DNA from: Lachnoclostridium sp. UBA3320
GTDB lineage: Bacteria > Bacillota > Clostridia > Lachnospirales > Lachnospiraceae
Direction of reading: 5' to 3'
NCBI GenBank assembly: GCA_002361175.1
Contig: DESG01000087.1
Span: forward strand, 1 to 38,986
Length of the DNA stretch: 38,986 nt
Position 1 is the stretch's first letter, and each line of letters opens with the position of its first letter. The notes under the pieces are model-generated. The model made no database searches. It saw only the letters and a program-made list of their open reading frames with translations, and was not told where the DNA came from. Shown one piece after another: positions 1-7,987 of this stretch. The translations under genes and the position numbers were made by a program.

Positions 1-2
1 GC

Positions 3-752
3 TTTAGCATAGGGGAGCGTCATACTGATAACTATAAGTATGAAACAATGAAAGACAAAGGCAGATATATTTATAAAACATATAAAGTTGCTACTGTTGT
101 TTCATTTGAATATATGTATGGAAACCGTACAGATGTATATCCGCGTATGATTACAAGCGACCAAAATATACAAAAAATAATTCCTGATGGCTGTTATCAC
201 TGTATTTATATTGATGCCAGAAAGGATATGACGACAAAGGAGAGAAAAGAACTTGAAAGCAAATTGATAAATATAGGTGCAGTATTTAATGAAGTATCAG
301 TACGCAGCCTAGAAGATAATATTAAACAGAATGAAATGTTTTACTACAAACAAGTAGTTTATATATATGGTATTGCTATAACAGTATTTATTCTAGTTCT
401 GGTCAATATGGCAAATAACTTAGAGTACCGTATGTATTCAAGAACACGTGAAATCTGTATGCTGCGTGCCGTTGGAATGAGTGTTTTTATGACAAGGGAA
501 ATATTCTTATTTGAAAATATGTTGCTTGGAATTGTGTCTGTTATAACTGCCTATTTTGTATCACATCCAGTTTTATACTATCTTTACAACATATCAGATA
601 TGAAACTGTATGGACACAGATTTTTATTTAATTATACTGCATTTTTGGCAGTTTCAGTGACAGCTCTAATATTATGTATACTGCTTTCGCTGAATATATT
701 AAAATCATGGAAAACAAAACAGATAATAGAAGCGATAGGGAAAGCAGATTAA
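3..752 (+). CDS. FtsX-family ABC transporter permease, C-terminal part (5' end outside window)
   Basis: The frame is open to the left edge, so this is the tail of a longer gene; the first Met visible (position 48) is internal. The protein has a soluble stretch of about 110 residues followed by three or four membrane segments, with the sequence TREICMLRAVGMS between the first two. A charged cytoplasmic loop of this kind, reading E-x-x-x-L-R-A-x-G, is typical of the FtsX/MacB permease domain. Such permeases work with a MacB/LolD-type ATPase and usually move or sense peptides or lipids by mechanotransmission rather than by channel transport. The partner ATPase must lie to the left. A type I toxin-antitoxin locus follows directly. 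The domain call is firm; the substrate is unknown. Confidence 0.8.
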   Translation, partial: FSIGERHTDNYKYETMKDKGRYIYKTYKVATVVSFEYMYGNRTDVYPRMITSDQNIQKIIPDGCYHCIYIDARKDMTTKERKELESKLINIGAVFNEVSVRSLEDNIKQNEMFYYKQVVYIYGIAITVFILVLVNMANNLEYRMYSRTREICMLRAVGMSVFMTREIFLFENMLLGIVSVITAYFVSHPVLYYLYNISDMKLYGHRFLFNYTAFLAVSVTALILCILLSLNILKSWKTKQIIEAIGKAD

Positions 753-772
753 ATATTTAATTATAAAAGGAC

Positions 773-801
773 TTGCAAACGAATAAAAGCTATGCTATAT
801 T
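773..801 (+). promoter_or_regulatory. SigA-type promoter of the antitoxin RNA
   Basis: TTGCAA (773-778), 17-bp spacer, TATATT (796-801). No open reading frame with a ribosome site follows, only a short stretch that ends in a strong hairpin, so the transcript starting near 808 should be a small untranslated RNA. Confidence 0.6.
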
Positions 802-807
802 ATAAGT

Positions 808-905
808 ATAAAAAGAAAACAACTGCCCACAAGGGGTTGACCAGTTTGATAATAGCAAAAGCCACCTTTCGACTTGCCAAAGTATCAGGGTGGCTTTTGC
901 TATGT
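808..905 (+). ncRNA. candidate antisense antitoxin RNA of a type I toxin-antitoxin locus
   Basis: A promoter at 773-801 would make an RNA of roughly 95 nt that ends at the perfect 15-bp stem 852-866/889-903. It runs towards the 34-codon holin-like toxin gene on the other strand and the two transcripts share this hairpin, which is the layout of the Fst/par family (toxin RNA and antitoxin RNA convergent on a bidirectional terminator). The 3' parts of the two RNAs are therefore fully complementary. The RNA ends are inferred from promoter and hairpin only. Confidence 0.55.
852..903. terminator. shared bidirectional terminator of toxin mRNA and antitoxin RNA
   Basis: Perfect 15-bp inverted repeat, arms 852-866 and 889-903, with a 22-nt loop. 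The outer ends of the arms are TTTTGCTAT on either strand, so it can stop transcription both ways. Sitting between convergent transcripts, it is the segment where they are complementary. Confidence 0.7.
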
Positions 906-909
906 ATAG

Positions 910-1014
910 CTACTTACAAAACGTAAACACGAATGTAAGCAATGCTAAAAGGAATATGCCAAATGTCAGCAATTCCATAAGAGAAATATTATTCTTACGT
1001 TTTCTCTTTTTCAT
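910..1014 (-). CDS. putative holin-like toxin (type I toxin-antitoxin, TxpA/Fst-like)
   Basis: A 34-residue peptide: a basic head (MKKRKRKNN), one hydrophobic helix (FGIFLLALLTFVFTF) and a C-terminal Lys. Size and pattern match the 'putative holin-like toxin' peptides of Firmicutes, small membrane-inserting toxins of type I systems. The start is set by GGGGG at 1023-1027, which is 8 nt from ATG 1014; an in-frame ATG at 1020 is only 2 nt from it. An exact inverted repeat ATTCT-ATAA-AGAAT lies just upstream in the leader and could fold over the ribosome site. The antisense RNA and shared terminator lie immediately downstream. The family call rests on pattern, since so short a peptide gives little to align. 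Confidence 0.7.
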   Translation of the reverse strand: MKKRKRKNNISLMELLTFGIFLLALLTFVFTFCK

Positions 1015-1055
1015 AAGCATCACCCCCATTCTATAAAGAATAGAGGTCAACACAT

Positions 1056-1075
1056 TTTTAGCACCTTTAATGTGA
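1056..1075 (+). repeat. 20-bp exact repeat, copy 1
   Basis: TTTTAGCACCTTTAATGTGA occurs here and again at 7955-7974 in the same orientation. This copy covers the stop codon of the anti-sigma gene; the other is the last six codons and stop of the cardiolipin synthase gene. The flanks differ completely. Confidence 0.9.
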
Positions 1076-1882
1076 TTTTCCAAAAAGGTCTAAAAGTTTT
1101 TCAACCTGTTTTTTTGTAGCTGTAGCATCTCCTTCTTTAATATTTGTGCCATTATTAAAACTCATCTGAAATAGTATATTTTCTTCGGTAAAATATACTA
1201 TTTCATGTTTATTATCATCTTCTACAAAACGGGCAGTTTTATCGCTGCCATATTGATAATTTTCCACAGTTTTTGCATAATTTACACCATATCCCCAGCT
1301 TTCATGCTCAAATCCTTCAACAGTATACATTCCGTTTACATTATATGAAACACCATCATAAATAATCTGAGCAGATATATGACCATAACTGTATTCTGGT
1401 ATTATGTCAACTGCAATATCCTTATATTCAACTTTATCTGCACATGGAAAAACTATATTTGTGACTTTATTCATATCTTTATAAGAATCAAAATACTGGT
1501 AATAATTATACGGAGGTTCTGCTTTATTTTCTGAATCAAGCACTATTTTTGTTCCTGCATTTGTAATAAATCCTTTAACATTCATTGGAACTGGTTGAAT
1601 TTTTCCAAATCCCATTTTTTCATTGTTGGCGGACAATGTAAATATGCCTAATATTGATTCGGCAAAACTCATTATCTTTTCATGCTGTAAAGTCCCGCCA
1701 ATTATACATATAAGCGTTATTGCTGCAATAGCTGTCTTCCAGGCAGCAGAATGCCTAAAAATTTTTCTGTCAGGAACATTTTGTTCCTGCAATGCAACAG
1801 CTTTATTTATTGCTTTTTTTGTAATGCCTGATGGTTTCTTTAATAAATTCATCTCCTGTTTGTAGCTGTCTTTAAAATTCAT
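1067..1882 (-). CDS. membrane anti-sigma factor, DUF4179-like
   Basis: A 271-residue protein with a short cytoplasmic head, one membrane segment at about residues 48-64 (WKTAIAAITLICIIGGTL) and an outer domain of about 200 residues. This is the usual shape of an anti-sigma factor that holds an ECF sigma factor at the membrane and frees it on an envelope signal. It overlaps the sigma gene 1872-2375 by 11 nt, so the two are translationally coupled. The outer part resembles DUF4179/DUF5643-type anti-sigma proteins of Clostridia and Bacilli. No zinc-binding ZAS motif (HxxxCxxC) is present. The signal sensed is unknown. Confidence 0.75.
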   Translation of the reverse strand: MNFKDSYKQEMNLLKKPSGITKKAINKAVALQEQNVPDRKIFRHSAAWKTAIAAITLICIIGGTLQHEKIMSFAESILGIFTLSANNEKMGFGKIQPVPMNVKGFITNAGTKIVLDSENKAEPPYNYYQYFDSYKDMNKVTNIVFPCADKVEYKDIAVDIIPEYSYGHISAQIIYDGVSYNVNGMYTVEGFEHESWGYGVNYAKTVENYQYGSDKTARFVEDDNKHEIVYFTEENILFQMSFNNGTNIKEGDATATKKQVEKLLDLFGKSH

Positions 1883-2375
1883 AATTCTTACCGCCTTTCC
1901 TTAATATCTTTTTTAACTTGTTTCTTCCTCTGGATAACCTGCTGGCAACAGTATTTTCTTTCATATGTAATAATTGTGCAATTTCTTTTATACTATATTC
2001 TTCATAATAAAATAAATGTAAAACTACACTGTACTTACATGGTAATTGTTGCATACACTCTGTAAGATATCCTGATGCCTGTTCCTCCTGTTCTTCCATT
2101 TGCTCTGTAACTATTTTGTTATCAATAATTACTTTCTGACACCATGCAGATTTCCAGAAATCTTTACAACAATCTATTGTTGCTCTTAACAGCCATGCTT
2201 TTAGATGTTCCTCGCTGTCTATCTTTGACTTCATACGCAAAAGTTTAATACAGACTTCTTGATAAACATCATCTGCTTGGTCTTTGCTTTTCAACTGTAT
2301 ATACGCTGTGCGGTAAATTGTATCACCATATTTTTCTAAAATACTTTCTACTTCTGCATGGCTATAACTATACAT
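1872..2375 (-). CDS. ECF-type RNA polymerase sigma-70 factor
   Basis: A 167-residue protein with region 2 at about residues 8-75 (QADDVYQEVCIKLL, the -10 recognition helix) and region 4 at about 105-160 (YSIKEIAQLLHMKENTVASR, the -35 helix-turn-helix). No region 3, as expected for group IV sigma factors. It starts at ATG 2375 behind AAAGGAG and overlaps its anti-sigma partner downstream. It probably directs its own promoter at 2401-2429 plus genes elsewhere dealing with cell-envelope stress. A divergent TetR-ABC operon begins 127 bp away. Confidence 0.9.
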   Translation of the reverse strand: MYSYSHAEVESILEKYGDTIYRTAYIQLKSKDQADDVYQEVCIKLLRMKSKIDSEEHLKAWLLRATIDCCKDFWKSAWCQKVIIDNKIVTEQMEEQEEQASGYLTECMQQLPCKYSVVLHLFYYEEYSIKEIAQLLHMKENTVASRLSRGRNKLKKILRKGGKNYEF

Positions 2376-2400
2376 TTACGCTTCACTCCTTTCTATACTA

Positions 2401-2429
2401 TATACGAGATAAAAGCAAAAAAACTTGCA
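2401..2429 (-). promoter_or_regulatory. candidate ECF-dependent autoregulatory promoter
   Basis: On the minus strand TGCAAGTTT (2421-2429) is followed by a T-rich spacer and CGTATA (2401-2406), then the sigma gene. ECF promoters typically have an A/T-rich -35 block and a CGT-containing -10. It lacks a standard TATAAT, which fits autoregulation by the ECF factor. Inferred from pattern only. Confidence 0.4.
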
Positions 2430-2436
2430 TAGGGTC

Positions 2437-2464
2437 TTCAAAAAAACGGTCAATAGGATATAAT
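2437..2464 (+). promoter_or_regulatory. promoter of the TetR-ABC operon
   Basis: TTCAAA (2437-2442), 16-bp spacer, TATAAT (2459-2464), 38 bp before the TetR start. The -35 is weak and the -10 is perfect. A GAGG ribosome site lies at about 2488. Confidence 0.45.
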
Positions 2465-2502
2465 AATAATTAACCATTCCAGTCAGTGAGGTATCATATA
2501 AT

Positions 2503-3123
2503 ATGAATGAGAAATTTTTTCAACTTCCGAAAGAGAAACAAGAAAGAATTATCAATGCTGGTTTTTATGTTTTTTCCAAAAACAGCTATAAGAAAAGCCC
2601 AGTAGGTGAAATTGCCAGCATTGCTGGTATCAGCAAGTCGCTTTTGTTTTATTACTTTCATAACAAAAAGGAGCTTTATCTTTTTTTATGGGATAAGGGT
2701 GCTGAAATTACAATGAAATATCTGAATGACTACAAATGTTATGAGCCAGCTGATTTGTTTGAGATGATGGAGCGGGGTATGCGGGCAAAATTTAAGATTA
2801 TGGAAAAGTATCCGCATATGGCGGCATTTACAGTGAAAGCATTTTATGAGAAAGATATACAGGTCAGCAGTGAAATCCAGAACAGCTACCACAAGTATTT
2901 TGGCATGAAAGCTACCAATGTCATTGCATCGCTTGACCCTGCTAGCTTTGTCCCAGGTCTTGACCTAGAAATGATGTACCGGGAAATGTACTGGGCATCA
3001 GAAGGATATCTGTGGGAAATGCTGCAGTGTGGTGAACTTGATGCAGTACAGATGGAAAAGGATTTTAACAAGCTTTTACAGTTCTGGAAGTCAATTTACA
3101 AGAATAAGGAGAAAAATTTATAA
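2503..3123 (+). CDS. TetR/AcrR family transcriptional regulator
   Basis: 206 residues. The N-terminal 50 form the TetR helix-turn-helix: RIINAGFYVFSKNSYKKS, then VGEIASIAGISKSLLFYYF, where the last segment is the recognition helix with the usual YYFHNKKELY turn. The C-terminal part is the variable ligand-binding and dimer domain. The gene is followed after 3 bp by an ABC ATPase and its permease, so it most likely represses this exporter operon and is released by the exported compound or a related signal. Start ATG 2503. Confidence 0.92.
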   Translation: MNEKFFQLPKEKQERIINAGFYVFSKNSYKKSPVGEIASIAGISKSLLFYYFHNKKELYLFLWDKGAEITMKYLNDYKCYEPADLFEMMERGMRAKFKIMEKYPHMAAFTVKAFYEKDIQVSSEIQNSYHKYFGMKATNVIASLDPASFVPGLDLEMMYREMYWASEGYLWEMLQCGELDAVQMEKDFNKLLQFWKSIYKNKEKNL

Positions 3124-3126
3124 CCT

Positions 3127-4017
3127 ATGAAAGCAATTACAACAAATCATCTTGCAAAATATTATGGAAAATCACGCGGTATTGTAGATATAAGCTTTTC
3201 TGTGGATGAAGGTGATTTTTTTGGATTTATCGGGTCAAATGGTGCTGGAAAAAGTACAACAATCCGTATTTTACTTGGACTTATAACAGCTACAAGTGGT
3301 TTGGCTGAAATTTTCGGGCAGGATGTAAAAAAGCATAAAACGTCTATTTTAAGAAAAATTGGCTATATGCCGTCGGAGGCATCACTATATAGCAGTATGC
3401 GTGTAAAGGATATAATCTGCTTGTCTGCTGGGCTGCGTAAGATGGACTGCAAAGCAGAAGCGCAGAAGCTTTGTAACAGACTTGAACTTGATACTTCTAA
3501 AAAAATTAGGGAATTATCGCTTGGAAACCGCAAAAAGGTCTGCATTGTTTGTGCAATGCAGCATAAACCAGAGTTATATATCCTTGATGAGCCTGCCAGC
3601 GGACTTGACCCGCTTATGCAGCATGAATTTTATTCTATTTTAAAAGAACGCAATAAAGAAGGCGCAACAATATTTTTATCTTCACATATTCTTTCAGAGA
3701 TACAGAGGTATTGTAAGCATGCTGCTATAATTCGTGAAGGTAAACTTCTTTTAAGTGACAGTGTGGAAAGGCTTGGACATACAGGTGTAAAGCGGATAAC
3801 ACTCCAGGGAGTGGACAGTATACCAAGGTTGGAACATATTAAAGATGTAAAAGCAGAACAGGGTACTATAAGTTTTCTTTACAGTGGTGAGCCCGTTTTA
3901 CTGCTAAAAGCACTGTCTATACTTCCGATTACAGATATTACAGTTACTGAACCAGATTTGGAAGAAGTTTTCATGCACTATTATGCAAAGGAGAAAGATG
4001 GCTATGGTAATATTTAA
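3127..4017 (+). CDS. ABC transporter ATP-binding protein
   Basis: 296 residues, the usual length for an ATPase of an ABC-2 exporter. Walker A GSNGAGKST (residues 36-44), the signature LSLGNRKK (the second Gly of LSGGQ is kept, the first is Leu), Walker B LYILDEP, D-loop SGLDP and the H-loop His in FLSSHILSE. The last 75 residues form the extra C-terminal domain seen in drug and lantibiotic exporters. It lies in an operon with the TetR gene before it and the permease overlapping its 3' end. The best ribosome site (AAGGAG near 3107) is about 15 nt from the ATG, which is longer than usual. Confidence 0.92.
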   Translation: MKAITTNHLAKYYGKSRGIVDISFSVDEGDFFGFIGSNGAGKSTTIRILLGLITATSGLAEIFGQDVKKHKTSILRKIGYMPSEASLYSSMRVKDIICLSAGLRKMDCKAEAQKLCNRLELDTSKKIRELSLGNRKKVCIVCAMQHKPELYILDEPASGLDPLMQHEFYSILKERNKEGATIFLSSHILSEIQRYCKHAAIIREGKLLLSDSVERLGHTGVKRITLQGVDSIPRLEHIKDVKAEQGTISFLYSGEPVLLLKALSILPITDITVTEPDLEEVFMHYYAKEKDGYGNI

Positions 4018-4789
4018 ACATGAAATGAAACAGGGAAAAACTGCTTTAATTGTCTGGACTGCTGCCATTTCATTTATGATTGGTATCTGCATTATGATTT
4101 ACCCTGAAATGTCTTCTCAGATGGGTGAGGTCAGTGATATGTTTGCTGGTATGGGCAGTTTTTCACAGGCATTTGGAATGGATAAAATTAATTTTGGAGA
4201 GTTTGCTGGATTTTTTAGTGTGGAATGTGGCAATGTGTTGGGGCTCGGTGGTGCATTTTTTGCGGCAATGCTTGGAATCTCTGCGCTAGCAAAGGAAGAA
4301 AAGGAACATACCGCAGAGTTTTTGCTGGCACATCCTGTATCAAGGGCAAAAATCATATCAGGGAAACTGTTTGCTATAACTGCACAGATTGCAATTCTTA
4401 ATATTGTAGTTATAGCTGTTACAGTGTTTTCTGTCATTGCCATTGACATAGATGTACCTGTAAAAACACTTGCCCTGCTGTTTATTGCATATTTTTTGAT
4501 GCAGTTTGAAACAGCTGCTGTAACTTTTTGTATTTCTGCATTCTTAAGCCATAGTGGTTTTGGAGCAGGAATTGCCCTTGCCGCTGTTTTTTATTTTTTA
4601 AATATTGTTGCAAACCTTACAGAACAAGCAGAAATTTTAAAATATATTACCCCATTTGGCTATACAGAGGGAGCAGACATTATTATGAATGATGCCATAA
4701 ACGGTAAATATTTTGCCTCTGGAATTATTTTTACTATAGCTGGAATTATTCTTGCATTTTGGAGGTACCAAAGAAAGGATATTTTATAA
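3998..4789 (+). CDS. ABC-2 type transporter permease
   Basis: About 263 residues, six predicted membrane segments and a loop HPVSRAKIISGKL between the second and third, as in ABC-2 permeases. It overlaps the ATPase gene by 20 nt. ATG 3998 is chosen because AAAGGAG at 3987-3993 stands 4 nt before it; an upstream ATG at 3983 would put the ribosome site inside the gene, and ATG 4004 is also possible. With the preceding ATPase it forms an exporter of two copies of each subunit, substrate unknown, presumably controlled by the adjacent TetR protein. Confidence 0.88.
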   Translation: MAMVIFKHEMKQGKTALIVWTAAISFMIGICIMIYPEMSSQMGEVSDMFAGMGSFSQAFGMDKINFGEFAGFFSVECGNVLGLGGAFFAAMLGISALAKEEKEHTAEFLLAHPVSRAKIISGKLFAITAQIAILNIVVIAVTVFSVIAIDIDVPVKTLALLFIAYFLMQFETAAVTFCISAFLSHSGFGAGIALAAVFYFLNIVANLTEQAEILKYITPFGYTEGADIIMNDAINGKYFASGIIFTIAGIILAFWRYQRKDIL

Positions 4790-4821
4790 GGATATTTTAT
4801 TTTCCTATTGGTGAGAAGACA

Positions 4822-4850
4822 TTGCTTTTTTTACCTATCTGGTATACTAT
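4822..4850 (+). promoter_or_regulatory. SigA-type promoter of the S41 peptidase gene
   Basis: TTGCTT (4822-4827), 17-bp spacer, TACTAT (4845-4850), 40 bp before the start codon. The cls gene follows the peptidase after 30 bp and is probably read from the same promoter. Confidence 0.5.
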
Positions 4851-4890
4851 TAGTACAATATAAAAGGAAATAGAGAAAGGAATATACTAT

Positions 4891-6366
4891 ATGCTCAAAG
4901 CTAATAAAAAATTAATTATAATACTTATATTTACATTAATAACAGGACAGATATCAATTCCATTTTCTGCTTATGCTGGTGCAGATGAGAAGCAGGAAAT
5001 ATATAAAATAATGCAGGAAATTAATCAAAAGAACCAGGAACTTGATGCACCTAGTGGCTCTTTAAAAAAGTTTTGTTATAATTATAAGAATGATAAACGC
5101 AAACTTGATAAAAAAGACACATCTATTATGTGGAAGGATTATGACAGGAAAAATATTAAAAAGCGTATTTCGACTGTTTCAGCAAAGAAAGAAGTAAAAT
5201 GGCTGTTTCGGCTTTTGCGCAGTCAGTATGGGCTGTATACATATTATGGTGGGGACAAGAAGTTTGTTAAAGCAAAAAAAGCTATTTTAAAAGAAATTGA
5301 CAAAAAAGATTATATTAAAGTCAAAAAATATCAGAGACTTTTACATAAACATTTAAGTTTTATAACAGATAGTCATCTGGCAATAGGCGAAGAGCTTTTT
5401 ATGGCGGATGTTAGGCTTTTTAGTAATGAATCCATAAAATATATAAAAGATAATACTCATTTTTATAAAGAGGAAAATCCAGATGATGAGATTATATCAA
5501 TTAATGGACATAAACCTGATGTCTATCTGAAGCGTGCTATTGATGAAGATGGCAGACTTACCTATTTTCCTTATGCAATGTTAGAGCAGAAAGAAAACAT
5601 CTGTAGTTATAATATACAATACCAGAGTGGAAAGACAGAAAGTATTACACTTAAACCTGCCAGATATTCATATAAAAAGACTATAAAGCGTTTTTATGGC
5701 TATGATAAATATGATGACTTGGCATATGTAGAGATGAATCAGGCATATATGGACTGGGAAACTCCAAAGGAGCGTAAGCGTTTCCTTAAAGATGTAAAAG
5801 ATATGAAAAAGAAAAAGCAGCTTGTATTTGATTTAAGAAATAATACAGGCGGCGATGGCTCATTAATTGATGAGTGGTTTAAGAAATATACTAAAAAATC
5901 TCTGTTGCCTAATTACAGTACCTTGCGCATCCGTCCAATATGGATAAGCAATAAAAAAGAATTAAAAGAAATGGATGATTTTGCTAAAAGCTATGGTCTT
6001 AAAAGAAATGGAAAATATTACTATTGTCAAGACCCGAAGCATCAATATCTCGAAAATGGAGATAAACAAATTTTTGTGCTTACATCAAGGATGACAAGTT
6101 CAGCAGCAGAAGCTATGACAGATGCCTTAAAAAATATTAAAAATGTAGTTACTATTGGAACAAATACAGGCGGTGTTCTTATTAATATGGCAAACTATAG
6201 TATGGCAATGCCGTATTCAGGACTGTTTTTACAGTTTGGGGCGTGCTTGCAATATTTCGATTCATCTTATTTTAAAGAATCTTATGGAATAGAACCCGAT
6301 ATTTATCTAACTGGAAAAAACTTAAATAAACGTCTTGAAAAGTTTTTTAAAATATATGTAAAATAG
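4891..6366 (+). CDS. secreted S41 family peptidase-like protein
   Basis: 491 residues. Signal peptide: LKANKK, a hydrophobic core (IIILIFTLITGQISIPF) and a cut site near AYAGA, residue 30. The C-terminal half carries the tail-specific protease fold: LVFDLRNNTGGDGSLIDEW, then TSRMTSSAAEAMTDAL (the nucleophile Ser around residue 402) and TIGTNTGGVLIN. No clear PDZ domain is seen between the signal peptide and the protease core, unlike CtpA/CtpB. The N-terminal 250 residues are Lys- and Tyr-rich. It probably acts outside the membrane on an unknown protein. Start ATG 4891 with AAAGGA 12 nt upstream. Confidence 0.85.
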   Translation: MLKANKKLIIILIFTLITGQISIPFSAYAGADEKQEIYKIMQEINQKNQELDAPSGSLKKFCYNYKNDKRKLDKKDTSIMWKDYDRKNIKKRISTVSAKKEVKWLFRLLRSQYGLYTYYGGDKKFVKAKKAILKEIDKKDYIKVKKYQRLLHKHLSFITDSHLAIGEELFMADVRLFSNESIKYIKDNTHFYKEENPDDEIISINGHKPDVYLKRAIDEDGRLTYFPYAMLEQKENICSYNIQYQSGKTESITLKPARYSYKKTIKRFYGYDKYDDLAYVEMNQAYMDWETPKERKRFLKDVKDMKKKKQLVFDLRNNTGGDGSLIDEWFKKYTKKSLLPNYSTLRIRPIWISNKKELKEMDDFAKSYGLKRNGKYYYCQDPKHQYLENGDKQIFVLTSRMTSSAAEAMTDALKNIKNVVTIGTNTGGVLINMANYSMAMPYSGLFLQFGACLQYFDSSYFKESYGIEPDIYLTGKNLNKRLEKFFKIYVK

Positions 6367-6396
6367 CTATTTTAATATAAAAATGGAGAAATTACA

Positions 6397-7974
6397 ATGC
6401 AGATACAAAAAGATGAGAATGGATTATCATTGTTAAAAAAGGGCAAGAAAAGTCTTGTGCATATGGTATTTAGCCGCATGGGATTAATTCTAACTCTTCT
6501 GTTAATTCAGGTATTATTTTTATTAGGAATGTTTCAGTGGTTTAAAGATTTTCTCCCGCATATATTGGGAGGAACAACCTTATTTACTGTTGGAATGGTA
6601 TTGTATCTTCTTAACAGTAGAATTGACCCAAGTGCAAAGATTACATGGCTGGTTGTTATTATGTTGTTGCCAGTATTTGGCGCATTATTGTTTTGGTACA
6701 CACAAAGCGATATTGGACATCGTGCGTTAAAGTTTCGCTTAAACCAGCTTATTTCACAGACAAAAAATAGTATTAAACAACCTAGTGAAGTTATGGAAAC
6801 ACTCCAAAAAGAAGATGAAGGTGTGGCAAATCTTGTTCGCTATATGCAGCGAAGTGGTTGTTTTCCTGTATTTGATAAAACTTCTGTCACGTATTTTCCT
6901 ATTGGTGAAAAGAAATGGGAGGAATTGTTATGTCAGCTAAAACAGGCTAAACACTTTATTTTTCTGGAGTACTTTATTATAGATGAAGGACTGATGTGGG
7001 GCAAGATTTTGGAAATTCTGGCACGTAAGGTACAGGAAGGTGTTGATGTACGTGTTATGTATGATGGAACTTGTGAATTTTCTACTTTGCCACATGACTA
7101 TCCTAAGCGTCTTAAAGCTCTGGGGATTAAGTGCAAAACGTTTGCTCCTGTTACCCCTTTTATCTCAACTCATTATAATTACCGTGACCACCGCAAAATA
7201 CTTGTAATTGATGGGCACACAGCTTTTAATGGTGGGGTAAATCTTGCAGATGAGTATATTAACCATATTGTAAAATTTGGACATTGGAAAGACACAGCAG
7301 TTATGATAAAAGGCGAAGCGGTTAAGAATTTTACACTGATGTTTCTTCAGATGTGGAATATTGATGAAAGAGTGCCTGAATTTGACAGTTTTCTTACCGC
7401 TTCTGTATCTGCTAAGAAAAATACATCTGGATATGTAGTTCCTTATGGTGATTGCCCTCTGGACGATGATAAAGTAGGAGAGCGTGTTTATATGGATATC
7501 TTAAACAGGGCAAAAAAATATGTACATATTATGTCACCATATTTAATTTTAGATGGTGAGATGGAAGCTGCATTAAAATTTGCTGCTGAACGTGGAGTAG
7601 AAGTAAAGCTGATACTTCCTGGCATACCTGATAAACAGATACCATATGCACTGGCAAAAACACATTATGCATCACTGCTGGGCTCTGGAGTAGAAATTTA
7701 TGAGTATACACCAGGCTTTGTCCATGCAAAAGTATTTGTAAGTGATGATAAAGAAGCGGTCGTTGGCACAATTAACCTAGACTACCGCAGCCTTTACCAT
7801 CATTTTGAGTGCGCCACTTATATGTATGGTGTGGACTGTATTCCAGAGATAGAAACAGATTTTCAGTCCACTGTGGCTCAGTGTCGGGCAGTTACACCTG
7901 TGACAATACGACATGAAAAATTAATGCTTAAATTGACAGGGTTTATTATGAAAGTTTTAGCACCTTTAATGTGA
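6397..7974 (+). CDS. cls: cardiolipin synthase
   Basis: 525 residues, normal for bacterial cardiolipin synthase. Two N-terminal membrane segments (about 22-45 and 50-70) and a PLDNc-type linker are followed by two phospholipase D HKD motifs: HRKILVIDGHTAFNGGVN and HAKVFVSDDKEAVVGTIN. The enzyme joins two phosphatidylglycerol molecules to make cardiolipin and glycerol at the inner face of the membrane. It lies 30 bp after the S41 peptidase gene. Its final codons (VLAPLM and stop) are the 20-bp sequence repeated at 1056-1075. It is convergent with the ABC permease gene, only 13 bp away. Confidence 0.95.
   Translation: MQIQKDENGLSLLKKGKKSLVHMVFSRMGLILTLLLIQVLFLLGMFQWFKDFLPHILGGTTLFTVGMVLYLLNSRIDPSAKITWLVVIMLLPVFGALLFWYTQSDIGHRALKFRLNQLISQTKNSIKQPSEVMETLQKEDEGVANLVRYMQRSGCFPVFDKTSVTYFPIGEKKWEELLCQLKQAKHFIFLEYFIIDEGLMWGKILEILARKVQEGVDVRVMYDGTCEFSTLPHDYPKRLKALGIKCKTFAPVTPFISTHYNYRDHRKILVIDGHTAFNGGVNLADEYINHIVKFGHWKDTAVMIKGEAVKNFTLMFLQMWNIDERVPEFDSFLTASVSAKKNTSGYVVPYGDCPLDDDKVGERVYMDILNRAKKYVHIMSPYLILDGEMEAALKFAAERGVEVKLILPGIPDKQIPYALAKTHYASLLGSGVEIYEYTPGFVHAKVFVSDDKEAVVGTINLDYRSLYHHFECATYMYGVDCIPEIETDFQSTVAQCRAVTPVTIRHEKLMLKLTGFIMKVLAPLM
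7955..7974 (+). repeat. 20-bp exact repeat, copy 2
   Basis: Identical to 1056-1075, same orientation, 6.9 kb apart. Here it is the end of the cls coding sequence. Confidence 0.9.
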
Positions 7975-7987
7975 AAAAGTGTTTATT

